A stretch of 64,000 nucleotides of DNA from Anaerocolumna cellulosilytica (GCF_014218335.1 NZ_AP023367.1:573001-637000); one strand, 5' to 3'; counted from the stretch's first letter, positions 26,743 through 37,259 are shown. Notes: generated by a model not told the origin, from the sequence alone. A program made the numbers and translations.

Positions 26743-27774
26743 ATGAAAATTTTAGATGGTACATATTTTATAACAGGAGTCACCGGATTTATTGGCTCTC
26801 TGGTAATGAAATCTTTATTGAAGCAACAAAAATATAAGGATAATAAAATAAAAATAATTGGGTTGGTTAGAGATCCTCGAAGAGCTAGTAATATGTATCA
26901 GGACTATGATTGTAAAAATGTTAGATTTATTTGTTCTGACTTATTAGCTCTTAACCTAGATATGGATAGTGGGGTATATAAAATAGAAGAAGGATGGAAA
27001 CCGGATTATATTATACATTGTGCAGCAACTACAAGGTCAGCAAAGATGATTAATAATCCTGTAGATACCGCAGATGGAATTGTTATTGGAACACGTAATA
27101 TTTTAGACTTCGCTCAAAAGGTCAATGTAAAAAGTATGGTCTATATATCGTCTATGGAGGTCTACGGAACAGTTAATAACGAGCAATTAGTTACGGAAGA
27201 CATGTTAGGTGGATTAGACATTTTTTCTGTAAGAAGTTGTTATCCTTTGGGAAAGCGTATGGCTGAACATTACTGCTACTCTTATCATAAAGAATACAAT
27301 ACGCCTGTTAAAATAGCCAGACTCTCACAGACCTTTGGAGAAGGCATTTTACCGGATGAAAATAGGGCTTTTTTTCAATTTGCTTGTGCAGCAGTTAATA
27401 GTAAAGATATAGTATTACACACAAATGGAAACTCCATGGGGAATTATTGTGATTCATATGATACCGTTGAAGCTATATTTTTACTCTTATATGAGGGCGT
27501 TAATGGTGAGGCATATAATGTTGTTAATGAAGCAAATACTATGTGCATACGAGAAATGGCTAATTTAGTAGCTAATCAGATAGCGCATAATAAAATAAAA
27601 GTAGTCTTTGATATACCAGAAGAAAATAAATTCGGCTATGCAGCTCAAACAGGAATACGATTATCATCAGCTAAAATACGCAAATTAGGCTGGAAACCTA
27701 AAACTAATTTAGTTGATATGTATATGAGAATGATTAATTGGATAGACAAAGAGAAATATATAAATTCAGTATAA
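26743..27774 (+). CDS. NAD-dependent epimerase/dehydratase (extended SDR)
   Basis: The ATG at 26743 has AGGAG eight bases upstream and starts the Rossmann fold directly (MKILDGTYFITGVTGFIGSL); earlier in-frame starts would add an unlikely hydrophobic leader. The 343-residue protein has HCAATTRSAK, YISSMEVYG and the catalytic YPLGK pair near residue 165. It resembles dTDP-glucose 4,6-dehydratase/UDP-glucuronate decarboxylase relatives. It is the last enzyme gene before a terminator and could make or modify a nucleotide sugar for this locus. Specificity unknown. Confidence 0.75.
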   Translation: MKILDGTYFITGVTGFIGSLVMKSLLKQQKYKDNKIKIIGLVRDPRRASNMYQDYDCKNVRFICSDLLALNLDMDSGVYKIEEGWKPDYIIHCAATTRSAKMINNPVDTADGIVIGTRNILDFAQKVNVKSMVYISSMEVYGTVNNEQLVTEDMLGGLDIFSVRSCYPLGKRMAEHYCYSYHKEYNTPVKIARLSQTFGEGILPDENRAFFQFACAAVNSKDIVLHTNGNSMGNYCDSYDTVEAIFLLLYEGVNGEAYNVVNEANTMCIREMANLVANQIAHNKIKVVFDIPEENKFGYAAQTGIRLSSAKIRKLGWKPKTNLVDMYMRMINWIDKEKYINSV

Positions 27775-27807
27775 ATACTATGCATATGGCATATGCTTAG
27801 TATTTTA
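27773..27807 (+). terminator. Terminator after the SDR gene
   Basis: AAATACTA at 27773-27780 pairs with TAGTATTT at 27798-27805, with inner GCAT/ATGC pairing, followed by TTTTAT. It overlaps the stop codon and probably ends the main glycan transcript. Confidence 0.65.
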
Positions 27808-28188
27808 TAAAGAACAGGAGTTCCCAGAGTTCCTCCCCTCTAAAAACTCCCTAATAAAAGAATTGAATATTAGAAAATTGAGTGCAAATTCACAACAACG
27901 CATACTCAATTTGTATAGATTGAATAGAAAATACAGATGTTTTTTATGTATTAAGTATAACACGAGAACAGTTATTACACAATATTGGGAAAATGACAAT
28001 TTTCCGACAAATATTATGTAAAAACTGTATACTTAAAAATTTATAATTCGACTAAAAAACAAAAATTTCCGTTGTGTTTTTGCACAATAAAATGGATAAA
28101 AAATGAAAAAATTCACAAATAAATGGAAGGTGAAAATGAGAAAATTCACATAATATGTAATTGAATTAAAGGAGAAAAAACTACTATT
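27808..28188. other. AT-rich intergenic region with a direct repeat
   Basis: About 380 bp without a supportable gene. It contains a small hairpin GGAAAA...TTTTCC near 27988 and two near-identical copies of AAAATGARAAAATTCACA at 28100-28118 and 28133-28150 (33 bp apart). AAAGGAGAAA near 28170 is the ribosome site for the next gene. Confidence 0.45.
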
Positions 28189-29220
28189 ATGATTACTATA
28201 ACAGTTTGTTTAATTGTAAGAAATGAGGAAAAAGTACTAGTTCGCTGCTTAGAGACCCTAAAAGAAATTGCAGATGAGATAATATTAGTTGATACCGGAT
28301 CCACTGATCATACAAAAAAACTGGCGTCCAGATATACGGATAAGATATATGATTTTGAATGGATTGATGATTTTGCAGCAGCCAGAAATTTTTCATTTTC
28401 AAAAGCTACTATGGACTATATCTATACGGCAGATGCAGACGAGGTTATAGATGAAGAAAATCAAAAAAAACTTCTGGATATAAAGCGTGCACTATTGCCG
28501 GAAATAGAAATTGTACAAATGAAATACACAAATCAGTTACAGCATAATACAACTTACAATTATGATATCGAATATCGACCAAAGCTGTTTAAAAGGCAGA
28601 GAAACTTTACTTGGATTGACCCTATACATGAAACAGTAGCACTCCAACCAGTCATTTATGACAGTGATATTGAAATCATTCATTTACCAGAGTCAAACCA
28701 TGCTGACAGAGACTTTGACACGTTTCAAAAAATCATAAATCGCGGGGATGAATTGTCTCTCAAATTACAGGGGATGTATGCAAGGGAATTATTTATTGCC
28801 GGTAAGGATGAAGATTTTCTTAAGGCAAGAGAATATTTTGAAAATTTAACTACGGAAAATCATTCCTTGGAACATCTAAAAAAAATTCAGTGTGTACTTG
28901 CCAGGTGTGCAAGAATATTGAATGAACCAGCTGAATTAATGAAACATTCCTTGAAGAATTTTGCAACGGGAAAAAGTAGTGCAGAAGTATGTTATGAAGT
29001 AGGAGAGTATTATTTTGCAAAGATGGATTATTCAGAAGCTATCATATGGTATTACAACGCAGCTTATGAAACGGAAAGTGAATTGAATATAAGGTATACC
29101 GGAGATTATCCGTTAAAACGTCTTGGAGAGTGTTGTAAAAGGCTTGGCAAAGAAGACGAATTTAAGGAATACTGTAAATTACAGAAAGATTGGTTAAAAG
29201 AATATGGATTTAGTGAATAG
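28189..29220 (+). CDS. Family 2 glycosyltransferase with C-terminal TPR repeats, second copy
   Basis: A 343-residue paralogue of the protein at 2413-3450: residues 1-90 share the pattern CLIVRNEE, ILVDTGSTDHTKKLA, DFEWIDDFAAARNFS and ADADEV. Residues about 200-343 are TPR-like (EVGEYYFAKMDYSEAIIWYYNAA, LKRLGECCKRLGKEDEF). GT2-TPR proteins commonly glycosylate peptide or protein acceptors. It is separated from the main operon by a terminator and a 400-bp gap, so it may be expressed on its own. Confidence 0.82.
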   Translation: MITITVCLIVRNEEKVLVRCLETLKEIADEIILVDTGSTDHTKKLASRYTDKIYDFEWIDDFAAARNFSFSKATMDYIYTADADEVIDEENQKKLLDIKRALLPEIEIVQMKYTNQLQHNTTYNYDIEYRPKLFKRQRNFTWIDPIHETVALQPVIYDSDIEIIHLPESNHADRDFDTFQKIINRGDELSLKLQGMYARELFIAGKDEDFLKAREYFENLTTENHSLEHLKKIQCVLARCARILNEPAELMKHSLKNFATGKSSAEVCYEVGEYYFAKMDYSEAIIWYYNAAYETESELNIRYTGDYPLKRLGECCKRLGKEDEFKEYCKLQKDWLKEYGFSE

Positions 29221-29318
29221 CTAATTTGTAAGAAGCAGCAAACTGAATTCTAATTGTACAACCTGGTATACTTACAGTAAAAATCTTTAAAAATAACATT
29301 AAATTTACATATCTTATA

Positions 29319-29346
29319 TTGCCATATTGGTAAATAATATTATAAT
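29319..29346 (+). promoter_or_regulatory. Candidate sigma-A promoter for lspA-like gene
   Basis: TTGCCA (29319-29324), a 16-base spacer and TATAAT (29341-29346), about 75 bp before the start. Confidence 0.6.
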
Positions 29347-29420
29347 AAATGTAACAGTATAACTTTTATTCCTACTAAGCATACTTTTGATAACGGATAA
29401 CTATTTATATGGAGGATGAG

Positions 29421-29867
29421 ATGGTATTTATCATAATAGTGATGGCAATTTTTTATACGGATGTAAAGATAAAAGAATATATTGAAGATAAAAAAGAAAT
29501 GCATAAAAAGGAAGAAATACTAAATGGTAATATTACCATAGAACGATACCATAATAAAGGTGCCATGCTTAATTTTATGCAGAATGATGCTGGTTTTGTG
29601 AAATGTTTATCTGCTGCATTATTAGGTATAATACTTCTTGTTTTTACGGTGTTACTTCCTAAAAAGGGGAACAATTTATTAAAATTAGGACTTTCCTTAG
29701 TTCTTGGAGGAGCATTAAGCAATGTATATGACCGATTTAAAAGAGGATATGTGGTAGATTACTTCAGTTTTAAGTTCCTAAAGAAAATAGTTTTTAATAT
29801 TTCCGATATTTTTATTTTTATAGGTTCTTTTCTGGTTGCTGTATTAGCTATATTTAAAAAAGATTAG
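29421..29867 (+). CDS. lspA: Signal peptidase II family protein
   Basis: The ATG at 29421 follows GGAGG by five bases; an ATG at 29409 in frame lies on that site. The 148-residue protein has four predicted membrane segments. HNKGAMLNF corresponds to the conserved NxGAAF region of LspA, SNVYDRFKRGYVVDYF to the first catalytic Asp block, and FNISDIFIFIG to the second. LspA cleaves prolipoprotein signal peptides. The N-terminus and the NxGAxxx motif depart from the usual form, so this may be a second, specialised copy. Confidence 0.75.
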   Translation: MVFIIIVMAIFYTDVKIKEYIEDKKEMHKKEEILNGNITIERYHNKGAMLNFMQNDAGFVKCLSAALLGIILLVFTVLLPKKGNNLLKLGLSLVLGGALSNVYDRFKRGYVVDYFSFKFLKKIVFNISDIFIFIGSFLVAVLAIFKKD

Positions 29868-29891
29868 GTAATCCCTTTGCAATATTATAAT

Positions 29892-29936
29892 AAAAGGTGT
29901 CTAAAAAGCTCATAGTCTGCTTTTTAGACACCTTTT
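29892..29936. terminator. Strong bidirectional terminator
   Basis: A perfect 18-bp stem (29892-29909 with 29919-29936, arms starting AAAAGGTGTC and ending GACACCTTTT) with a 9-base loop. T-runs on both strands let it stop lspA and the minus-strand gene at 30043. Confidence 0.85.
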
Positions 29937-30042
29937 TGGTATAGCTTGAAACCTATCTAATTGTAACATGGAGAGTATTAGTTGCTCAACTTCATTATTA
30001 TACATTGCTTATTAATTATTTCTAGTAGCGCATTCTAATGAG

Positions 30043-30246
30043 TTAGCCCATTTTTTTAAAAGATTTTTTATCACGATATACTTTGTAGGCATTATAGACA
30101 GCTTGGGTAATTAAAACAAAAATACATATAGGAAGAATTATTTTACTGGTATCTTTAAAAAAGGCAAAGCCTAAAAGTATGGCACTTACTAAAAAAATTA
30201 TTGATAGAGCAATTCTTAAAGTTATAAGGCTCTTTTTATTATTCAT
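30043..30246 (-). CDS. Small two-TM membrane protein
   Basis: A 67-residue protein with an AAAGGAT site before its ATG on the minus strand. Residues about 9-30 and 36-55 are hydrophobic membrane segments, and the C-terminus is basic (YRDKKSFKKMG). Not recognised. It lies between two terminators and is likely a single-gene unit. Confidence 0.6.
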   Translation of the reverse strand: MNNKKSLITLRIALSIIFLVSAILLGFAFFKDTSKIILPICIFVLITQAVYNAYKVYRDKKSFKKMG

Positions 30247-30309
30247 CTTTATATCCTTTCTTGAGTAAATGTACATGGAGTATTGAATAATGTATAGTTG
30301 TAAAATAAT

Positions 30310-30542
30310 GTTACTGCAATAAAGATAAAATTACAACCAGAATTCTACCTAAAGGCTATCAACAGTTAAAGGAAATATATCCATATTTAAAGGAAGACGA
30401 TGACACCTTGTTTGATTTATTCAATGAATTGGTAACTAACCATAGCGAAGTATATTTTGAGCTTGGTTTCCTGTCAGGAATAGAAAGCTGCCTAAACTTG
30501 TTAGAAGGAAATAGCAGAAGTAATAAAGTGAAAGAGAAATAA
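30310..30542 (+). pseudogene. Remnant of a small DUF6809-like protein
   Basis: An open frame of about 75 codons (LPKGYQQLKEIYPYLKE, then FELGFLSGIESCLNLLEG) ends with TAA at 30540-30542 but has no ATG, GTG or TTG start in a usable place; an in-frame TAA lies just before it. The text resembles small helical clostridial proteins of the DUF6809 type, weakly. It looks like a 5'-truncated gene. Confidence 0.45.
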
Positions 30543-30581
30543 CCAAGATAACAGATAATTACAATAAACAGATATAAAACC

Positions 30582-30638
30582 AGCCCCCAAATACCTCTCC
30601 ATATCTACAAGTTACTTTCAGAGAGATACCCAGGGGCT
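30582..30638 (-). terminator. pyrG terminator
   Basis: On the minus strand an 18-bp stem made of AGCCCCTGGGTATCTCTC (30638-30621) pairs throughout, with several G-U pairs, with 30599-30582, followed by GGTTTTAT. It lies about 40 bp past the pyrG stop. Confidence 0.8.
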
Positions 30639-30677
30639 ATATCTATATTAATTTCTATTTATCTAATACAAATCAAC

Positions 30678-32282
30678 CTATTCCTGACATTCCAGAGCAG
30701 CACCTACAAAGCCTTTGAATAAAGGATGAGGTCTGTTTGGTCTTGACTTAAATTCCGGATGTGCCTGTGTAGCAACAAACCAGGGGTGATTATCTAACTC
30801 AATCATTTCAACGATACGTCCGTCAGGAGATAAACCGGAAAGTTTGATTCCGCCACGGATAAAATCTTCACGATAGTAGTTATTAACTTCATAACGATGT
30901 CTGTGTCTTTCGTGAATTGTCTTTTCACCATATACTTTATATGCCTTGCTGTTTTCATCCAGAACACAGGGATAAGAGCCAAGCCTTAATGTACCGCCGA
31001 TATCTTCAATGCCATCCTGCTCCGGCATTAAATGAATCACCGGATGTGTTGTGGAAGGATCTAATTCAATGCTATGGGCATCGGTAAAACCGATGACATG
31101 TCTGGAGAATTCAACAATGGCTAATTGCATACCTAAGCAAAGGCCGAGGAATGGTATGTTATTTTCACGGGCATATTTAATGGCTGAAATTTTGCCTTCT
31201 ATACCTCTGTCACCAAAACCGCCGGGAACTAAGATACCGCTGACATCGGAGAGAATACCGGCAGCATTTTCGTCAGTTAGAGTTTCTGAGGGAACCCACT
31301 TTATGTTAATGGAAGCATTATGTGCCACCGCACCATGTTTTAGAGATTCTACAACACTAATATATGCATCATGAAGCTGGGTATATTTGCCGACTAAAGC
31401 AACAGTAACCTCTCTGGTAGGGTGCTTTAGGGCTTCAACCATCTTCTCCCATGCAGTTAAATCGGGAGTAGGACAATCTAATTTTAAGCATTCACAGGCT
31501 ATATTAGCAAGGTGTTCTTTTTCCATGGCAAGAGGTGCTTCATATAAGGTTTCCACATCTAAATTTTGTATTACATGGTTGCTTGGAACATTACAGAATA
31601 AAGCTATTTTTTCTTTGATACCATCTTCTAAAGGTACTTCTGTTCTGCATACAATGATGTCTGGACGGATACCCATTCCCTGAAGCTCTTTTACGCTGGA
31701 CTGTGTCGGTTTTGTTTTCATCTCACCGGAGGCTTTCAGATAGGGAATTAAAGTAACATGAATCAGAATGGCATTTTCAGGGCCAACATCATGCTGGAAC
31801 TGACGAATTGCTTCTAGGAAGGGCTGGCTTTCGATATCGCCGACTGTTCCGCCTACTTCAATTATTGCAATTTTGGTTTCATCACAATTTTCGTCATTAT
31901 AAAAACGGTTTTTAATTTCATTGGTTATATGAGGGATAACCTGTACTGTTCCTCCGCCGAAATCGCCGCGTCGTTCTTTAGATAATACGGACCAGTATAT
32001 TTTACCGGTTGTAACATTGGATTTTTTAGTCAGACTTTCATCAATGAAACGTTCATAATGACCTAAGTCAAGGTCAGTCTCTGCGCCGTCATCTGTTACA
32101 AAAACTTCACCATGCTGAATCGGGTTCATGGTGCCGGGATCGATATTGATGTATGGATCAAATTTCTGCATGGTAACATGGTAGCCGCGTTCTTTTAACA
32201 ATCTGCCAAGGGAAGCGGCAGTAATGCCCTTACCTAAGCCTGAAACAACGCCTCCTGTTACAAATACATACTTAACTCCCAT
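30678..32282 (-). CDS. pyrG: CTP synthase
   Basis: A 534-residue CTP synthase that aminates UTP to CTP using glutamine. The start at 32282 gives [19 protein letters not shown], the conserved N-terminus and P-loop, and AAAGGAGG lies upstream. The C-terminal glutaminase domain has [15 protein letters not shown] with the catalytic Cys and the later HPEFKSRP triad block. The leader is long (see 32283-32840). It is a monocistronic minus-strand unit opposite ftsH. Confidence is high. Confidence 0.96.
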   Translation of the reverse strand: MGVKYVFVTGGVVSGLGKGITAASLGRLLKERGYHVTMQKFDPYINIDPGTMNPIQHGEVFVTDDGAETDLDLGHYERFIDESLTKKSNVTTGKIYWSVLSKERRGDFGGGTVQVIPHITNEIKNRFYNDENCDETKIAIIEVGGTVGDIESQPFLEAIRQFQHDVGPENAILIHVTLIPYLKASGEMKTKPTQSSVKELQGMGIRPDIIVCRTEVPLEDGIKEKIALFCNVPSNHVIQNLDVETLYEAPLAMEKEHLANIACECLKLDCPTPDLTAWEKMVEALKHPTREVTVALVGKYTQLHDAYISVVESLKHGAVAHNASINIKWVPSETLTDENAAGILSDVSGILVPGGFGDRGIEGKISAIKYARENNIPFLGLCLGMQLAIVEFSRHVIGFTDAHSIELDPSTTHPVIHLMPEQDGIEDIGGTLRLGSYPCVLDENSKAYKVYGEKTIHERHRHRYEVNNYYREDFIRGGIKLSGLSPDGRIVEMIELDNHPWFVATQAHPEFKSRPNRPHPLFKGFVGAALECQE

Positions 32283-32840
32283 TTTTGTGATTCCTCCTTT
32301 GAAATTAATATTTATTATTAGCTGCACAAGTTTACTTTAATTTATGAAAATAGGCATAAAGCATAAACCTTCTATATATAGTGCTTAAAAATGTGGACTT
32401 CCATCTTGCTTTTGTTCAACCTATCCAATACATGCTTTACGCATGCTTACATTACAAAAGGATACATATCAGGTTGCATGGCAAATATTTTTGGCGCTTG
32501 TCCAAAAGTATTGTGCAGATATGTATTTCATGAAAGGGATATTAAGGTAGACAGACGGTAATGTGAGCAAGTCTGTTAAAAGCATATTTAATAATGAAAA
32601 AAGCCCTAAAAAAATCGATGGCAACCTTTTATTCCATCGGCTTAAGGCATTTAGACAAGGATAAGCCAAATTAATCCGAAAAGAATCTAAATTCGTCCCA
32701 TTTCATTTGATATAACTTAACACCTTGTAAGCGCATTTTTAAACAATCACAAGCTATTATACTATCATTAATAGAAGAAATCCAGTACAAAATAAAAAAA
32801 ATTGAAAAAACTTAATGAATTTTTAATTTATACCACAAAA
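32283..32840 (-). promoter_or_regulatory. Long pyrG leader region with candidate attenuator
   Basis: About 560 bp without a gene precede pyrG on the minus strand. A TATAAT box occurs near 32760. A terminator-like hairpin sits at 32616-32639. No GGGC start signal of the kind used for Bacillus pyrG reiterative-transcription control was found near the -10. Confidence 0.4.
32616..32639 (-). terminator. Terminator-like hairpin in pyrG leader
   Basis: CGATGG and CCATCG (32634-32639 and 32616-32621) form a 6-bp stem around a 12-base loop, followed on the minus strand by a run of seven T. It lies well upstream of the pyrG start and could be an attenuator. Confidence 0.5.
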
Positions 32841-32857
32841 AATTCATGACATATGTA

Positions 32858-32886
32858 TTGATTTATAAGTTGACTAACATTATAAT
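32858..32886 (+). promoter_or_regulatory. Promoter for ftsH
   Basis: TTGATT (32858-32863), 17-base spacer, TATAAT (32881-32886). This leaves a leader of about 250 nt before the ftsH ATG. Confidence 0.75.
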
Positions 32887-33140
32887 GAAGTGTATCTAAG
32901 TAAGTGTATCCGGCGATATATCTAAAAAGCGTATACTTCTGATAAAATGTGTAATCCTTACAGTCAGAAAGTTTAAATATATGAAATCCGTGATAGAAGA
33001 TATACCAAGTAGATGATACCTGTTTTTATAATTAAAATATAGTCAATTGCAGAACAGCCCTTCTGGTTCCGTATTCTGAGCAGAGAGCAGAGCATTTTCT
33101 AATTGTCTATTACTAAAATATAATACGAAGGAGGTTAGGT

Positions 33141-35102
33141 ATGGACAATAAAAATATGAACAATAATAAACGCGGGGCAAGTAATAACAATAACAAAAAA
33201 TCTTTAATTTATATATTAATAGCCGCAGTAGCAACACTGATTTTATTCTCATATATGTCAAGTAGACTTCAGGAAGGCACGAATATTGAAATATCGTATA
33301 ATAAGTTTCGCTCAATGATTGAGAACGATGAAGTGAAGTCAGTTTTAATCCAGGCTGATAAAATCAAAATTGTACCGATTAAACAGCCCAATCCCGTGTA
33401 TGATATATCCTATTATACCGGTAAAGTAGATGATGACAAACTGATAGAACTGCTGGATGAAAAGGATATCGATTACAAAGGAGAGGTTATCGACACAAGG
33501 ACTACCATAGTAGATATACTTTTAGTATGGGTACTGCCTTTTGTGTTGATCTATCTGGTAATGTGGTTTCTATTCCGTATGATTTCCAAAAGCGGTGGCG
33601 GTATGATGGGCGGCGTAGGAAAAAGCAATGCTAAAATTTATGTGGAAAAAGAAACAGGGGTCACCTTTAAAGATGTGGCAGGTCAGGAAGAAGCCAAGGA
33701 ATCTTTAACAGAACTTGTGGACTTTCTTCATAATCCTGGCAAATACACCCGAATCGGTGCAAAGCTTCCAAAAGGTGCATTACTGGTTGGACCTCCCGGT
33801 ACCGGTAAAACCCTTCTTGCAAAGGCAGTAGCCGGTGAGGCAAAGGTACCTTTTTTCTCACTTTCAGGCTCGGACTTTGTTGAAATGTTTGTTGGTGTGG
33901 GTGCCTCCAGAGTAAGGGATTTATTCAAGCAGGCACAGGCTATGGCACCATGTATCATATTTATTGATGAGGTAGATGCAATCGGTAAAAGCAGGGATAA
34001 CCACTATGGCGGAGGGAATGACGAAAGGGAACAGACCTTGAACCAGTTGTTATCTGAAATGGACGGATTTGATTCCTCCAAAGGTCTTGTAATACTGGCA
34101 GCTACAAATCGTCCGGAAGTCCTCGATAAGGCATTGCTAAGGCCGGGTCGTTTTGACAGGCGTGTTATTGTAGATAAGCCTGACTTAAAAGGTAGAGTAG
34201 ATATATTAAAGGTTCATGCGAAAGACGTATTGATGCATGATTCTGTTGACTTAGATGCAATTGGGCTGGCAACCTCCGGGGCAGTTGGTTCTGATTTAGC
34301 GAATATGATTAATGAGGCTGCAATTCTTGCAGTTAAGCAGGGCAGAACAGTTGTAACTCAGGATGACTTATTTGAATCGGTAGAAGTTGTTATTGCCGGT
34401 AAAGAAAAGAAAGACCGAATTCTGAACAAGGAAGAAAAACGGATTGTAGCCTACCATGAAGTAGGTCATGCGTTAGTTACTGCTTTGGAAAAAGAAGCAG
34501 AACCTGTTCAAAAGATTACTATTGTACCAAGAACTATGGGTTCTTTGGGCTACGTTATGCAGGTACCGGAAGAAGAAAAATACTTAATGAGCAAGGAAGA
34601 ACTGTTAGCCAGAATTATAACTTTATTCGGAGGACGCGCTGCAGAACAATTGGTATTTAACTCCATTACCACAGGGGCTTCCAATGATATTGAGAAGGCA
34701 ACTCAGCTTGCAAGAGCCATGGTTACCCAATATGGTATGTCTGAAAAGTTCGGTTTAATGGGGCTTGAATCTATTGAGAACCGCTATCTGGACGGCAGAG
34801 CAGTTTTAAATTGCGGAGATGCCACAGCAGCAGAGATTGATACAGAAGTCATGGCTATTTTAAAAGAATGCTATAAAAAAGCAGAGGGGTTATTGGAAGG
34901 TAACCGTGATGTATTAGATAAAATTGCAGATTACCTCATTGAAAAAGAAACCATAACTGGAAAAGAGTTTATGAGAATATACCGTGAGGTAAAAGGTCTT
35001 CCAGAAGAGGATGCAGAAGAAAAAGAAGCTTTACCAGCAGAAACAGACCAAAATATAAGTCCTGATGCAACAGATGATCAAACGATTCATATAAATATTT
35101 AA
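33141..35102 (+). CDS. ftsH: ATP-dependent zinc metalloprotease FtsH
   Basis: A 653-residue membrane protease that degrades misfolded membrane and regulatory proteins. Two membrane segments (residues about 21-40 and 118-142) flank an extracytoplasmic domain. The AAA domain has GPPGTGKT near residue 218 and [11 protein letters not shown] near 272, and the zinc site reads HEVGH near 440 (usually HEAGH). AAGGAGG lies before the ATG. The C-terminal tail is acidic. It has its own promoter and is followed by a terminator. Confidence 0.97.
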   Translation: MDNKNMNNNKRGASNNNNKKSLIYILIAAVATLILFSYMSSRLQEGTNIEISYNKFRSMIENDEVKSVLIQADKIKIVPIKQPNPVYDISYYTGKVDDDKLIELLDEKDIDYKGEVIDTRTTIVDILLVWVLPFVLIYLVMWFLFRMISKSGGGMMGGVGKSNAKIYVEKETGVTFKDVAGQEEAKESLTELVDFLHNPGKYTRIGAKLPKGALLVGPPGTGKTLLAKAVAGEAKVPFFSLSGSDFVEMFVGVGASRVRDLFKQAQAMAPCIIFIDEVDAIGKSRDNHYGGGNDEREQTLNQLLSEMDGFDSSKGLVILAATNRPEVLDKALLRPGRFDRRVIVDKPDLKGRVDILKVHAKDVLMHDSVDLDAIGLATSGAVGSDLANMINEAAILAVKQGRTVVTQDDLFESVEVVIAGKEKKDRILNKEEKRIVAYHEVGHALVTALEKEAEPVQKITIVPRTMGSLGYVMQVPEEEKYLMSKEELLARIITLFGGRAAEQLVFNSITTGASNDIEKATQLARAMVTQYGMSEKFGLMGLESIENRYLDGRAVLNCGDATAAEIDTEVMAILKECYKKAEGLLEGNRDVLDKIADYLIEKETITGKEFMRIYREVKGLPEEDAEEKEALPAETDQNISPDATDDQTIHINI

Positions 35103-35107
35103 TAGTT

Positions 35108-35158
35108 GGAGCCTGTCACACAGAAAACAGCCAGTCTGTTGTAATTGTGGCAGGCTCC
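35108..35158 (+). terminator. ftsH terminator
   Basis: GGAGCCTGTCACA and TGTGGCAGGCTCC form a 13-bp stem with one G-T pair. The following T-run is weak. Confidence 0.65.
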
Positions 35159-35221
35159 GAATTTGTATAATAGTAAATTTTTTGTATGTTTTAAGTTTAA
35201 TTTGGAGATCTGCTTTTTAAT

Positions 35222-35250
35222 TTCACATGAGCTATAAAATATGATATACT
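35222..35250 (+). promoter_or_regulatory. Candidate promoter for uvrC
   Basis: TTCACA (35222-35227), 17 bases, TATACT (35245-35250). Confidence 0.5.
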
Positions 35251-35399
35251 TACGTAAGAATAAGTTCTTAAGTAATAACCATAAAATATTAAAATATTTG
35301 AAAAATAGAGATATTTGAACTGCATATTATTGAAGTGTGTACCTTAGAGGCAGGAAGTAGATAGCTTCATTAAAAAATTGAAAGGCACGGGGTGTTAAA

Positions 35400-37259
35400 A
35401 TGTTTTTTGACATAGAAGAAGAATTAAAAAAATTGCCGGCAAAGCCAGGTGTCTATATAATGCACGATAAACACGATACCATTATCTATATTGGTAAAGC
35501 AATTAGCCTGAAGAATCGTGTAAGACAGTATTTCCAGAACAGCCGGAATCTGACACCTAAGATTCAGCAGATGGTCTCCCGTATCCAATATTTCGAGTAT
35601 ATTATAACGGATTCGGAATTAGAAGCCTTGGTACTAGAATGCAATCTGATTAAAGAACACAGACCAAAGTATAACACCATGCTTAAGGATGATAAAAGTT
35701 ATCCTTACATTAAGGTTACGGTACAGGAAGAATTTCCGCGGATCTTATTTGCACGTGAACGGGGGAAGGACAAAGCAAAATATTTTGGGCCTTATACCAG
35801 CGCCAAGGCAGTAAAAGATACCATAGAATTAATTCGTAAAATATATTATACAAGAACCTGTAGCCGCAAACTGCCCAAAGATATCGGAAAAGAAAGACCA
35901 TGTCTGTATTATCATATTAAGCAATGTAAGGCACCCTGTCAGGGGTATATTTCAGAAGAAGAATATAAAAAATCCATTCAGCAGGTATTAGAATTTCTAA
36001 ACGGTAACTTTTCTCTTGTTACAAAGGATTTAGAGCAAAAGATGAAGACTGCTGCTGAACAGATGGATTATGAAACGGCTGCAGAATTCAGAGATTTGTT
36101 AAACAGTGTAAAACAGATTTCTGAAAAACAAAAGATAACCAGCGGGGAACAAGAAGACAGGGATATTTTAGCCTGTGCCACAGTAGGAGACGAAGCGGTT
36201 GTACAAGTGTTCTTCATACGTAATGGAAAGCTTATCGGGAGAGAACATTTTTACTTAACTGGTGTAGAGAATGAAACCAGAAGCAGTATTCTGACCACCT
36301 TCGTTAAGCAATTTTATGCTGGAACACCCTACATACCGAGAGAACTGATTGTTGGGGATGCTATTGATGAACAACAGATTATAGAAGAATGGCTGGGCAA
36401 AAAGCGTGGTCAAAGGGTTTACATCAAACAACCGGTAAAAGGGGAAAAAGAGCGTCTGGTAGAGCTTGCCAGAAAAAATGCTTCTCTGGTTTTACAGCAG
36501 GATGCAGAAAAAATTAAACGAGAAGAAGCAAAAACTGTAGGAGCACTGAATACTCTTTCTGAATTACTAAATCTTCCGGGACTTTACCGTGTAGAGTCCT
36601 TTGATATTTCAAATATCAGTGGCTTTGATTCAGTAGGTTCCATGGTAGTTTATGAGAATGGTAAGCCAAAGAGAAATGATTACAGAAAGTTCAAAATAAA
36701 GTGGGTAAAAGGACCGGATGACTATGCATCCATGGAGGAAGTATTAACCAGGCGATTTACCCATGGACAGCGGGAAGAACAGGAGTTGAAGGAAAAAAAT
36801 CTTGATGTAAGTTATGGCAGCTTTAACCGTTATCCGGATTTAATTATGATGGACGGTGGTAAAGGGCAGGTAAATGTGGCAGAAAGAGTACTTAAGCAAT
36901 TGAATATGGATATACCTGTCTGTGGTATGGTAAAGGATGATAACCATAGAACCAGAGGACTTTTTTATCAGAACAAGGAGATTCCTCTTAATACAAACAG
37001 TGAGACCTTTAAGCTTATAACAAGGATTCAGGATGAAACACATCGCTTTGCTATCGAATATCACAGGCAGCTTCGTGGTAAAAAGCAAGTGCACTCCATA
37101 CTTGATGATATCGAAGGAGTTGGTACTACCAGAAGACGGGCTCTCATGAAACACTATCAGTCCATTGAAGATATTAAGGCAGCTTCTATTGAAGAACTGG
37201 CAGCAGTTGAAAGTATGAATATACGCTCAGCCAGACAGGTATATGATTTCTTTCATTAA
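35400..37259 (+). CDS. uvrC: Excinuclease ABC subunit C
   Basis: A 619-residue nucleotide-excision-repair endonuclease. The N-terminal GIY-YIG nuclease ([19 protein letters not shown]), UVR helix pair near residues 200-235 and C-terminal UvrC nuclease ([21 protein letters not shown]) are all present, and a helix-hairpin-helix ([16 protein letters not shown]) ends it. UvrC makes both incisions around a lesion after UvrAB loading. Full length, standard start with a GGGGTG site. Confidence 0.97.
   Translation: MFFDIEEELKKLPAKPGVYIMHDKHDTIIYIGKAISLKNRVRQYFQNSRNLTPKIQQMVSRIQYFEYIITDSELEALVLECNLIKEHRPKYNTMLKDDKSYPYIKVTVQEEFPRILFARERGKDKAKYFGPYTSAKAVKDTIELIRKIYYTRTCSRKLPKDIGKERPCLYYHIKQCKAPCQGYISEEEYKKSIQQVLEFLNGNFSLVTKDLEQKMKTAAEQMDYETAAEFRDLLNSVKQISEKQKITSGEQEDRDILACATVGDEAVVQVFFIRNGKLIGREHFYLTGVENETRSSILTTFVKQFYAGTPYIPRELIVGDAIDEQQIIEEWLGKKRGQRVYIKQPVKGEKERLVELARKNASLVLQQDAEKIKREEAKTVGALNTLSELLNLPGLYRVESFDISNISGFDSVGSMVVYENGKPKRNDYRKFKIKWVKGPDDYASMEEVLTRRFTHGQREEQELKEKNLDVSYGSFNRYPDLIMMDGGKGQVNVAERVLKQLNMDIPVCGMVKDDNHRTRGLFYQNKEIPLNTNSETFKLITRIQDETHRFAIEYHRQLRGKKQVHSILDDIEGVGTTRRRALMKHYQSIEDIKAASIEELAAVESMNIRSARQVYDFFH

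Noticed and set aside
27805-27999. 64-codon minus-strand frame in the intergenic gap
   Set aside because: Hydrophobic AT-rich text without RBS; likely chance.
32469-32669. 66-codon minus-strand frame in the pyrG leader
   Set aside because: Overlaps the terminator-like hairpin and has no RBS.
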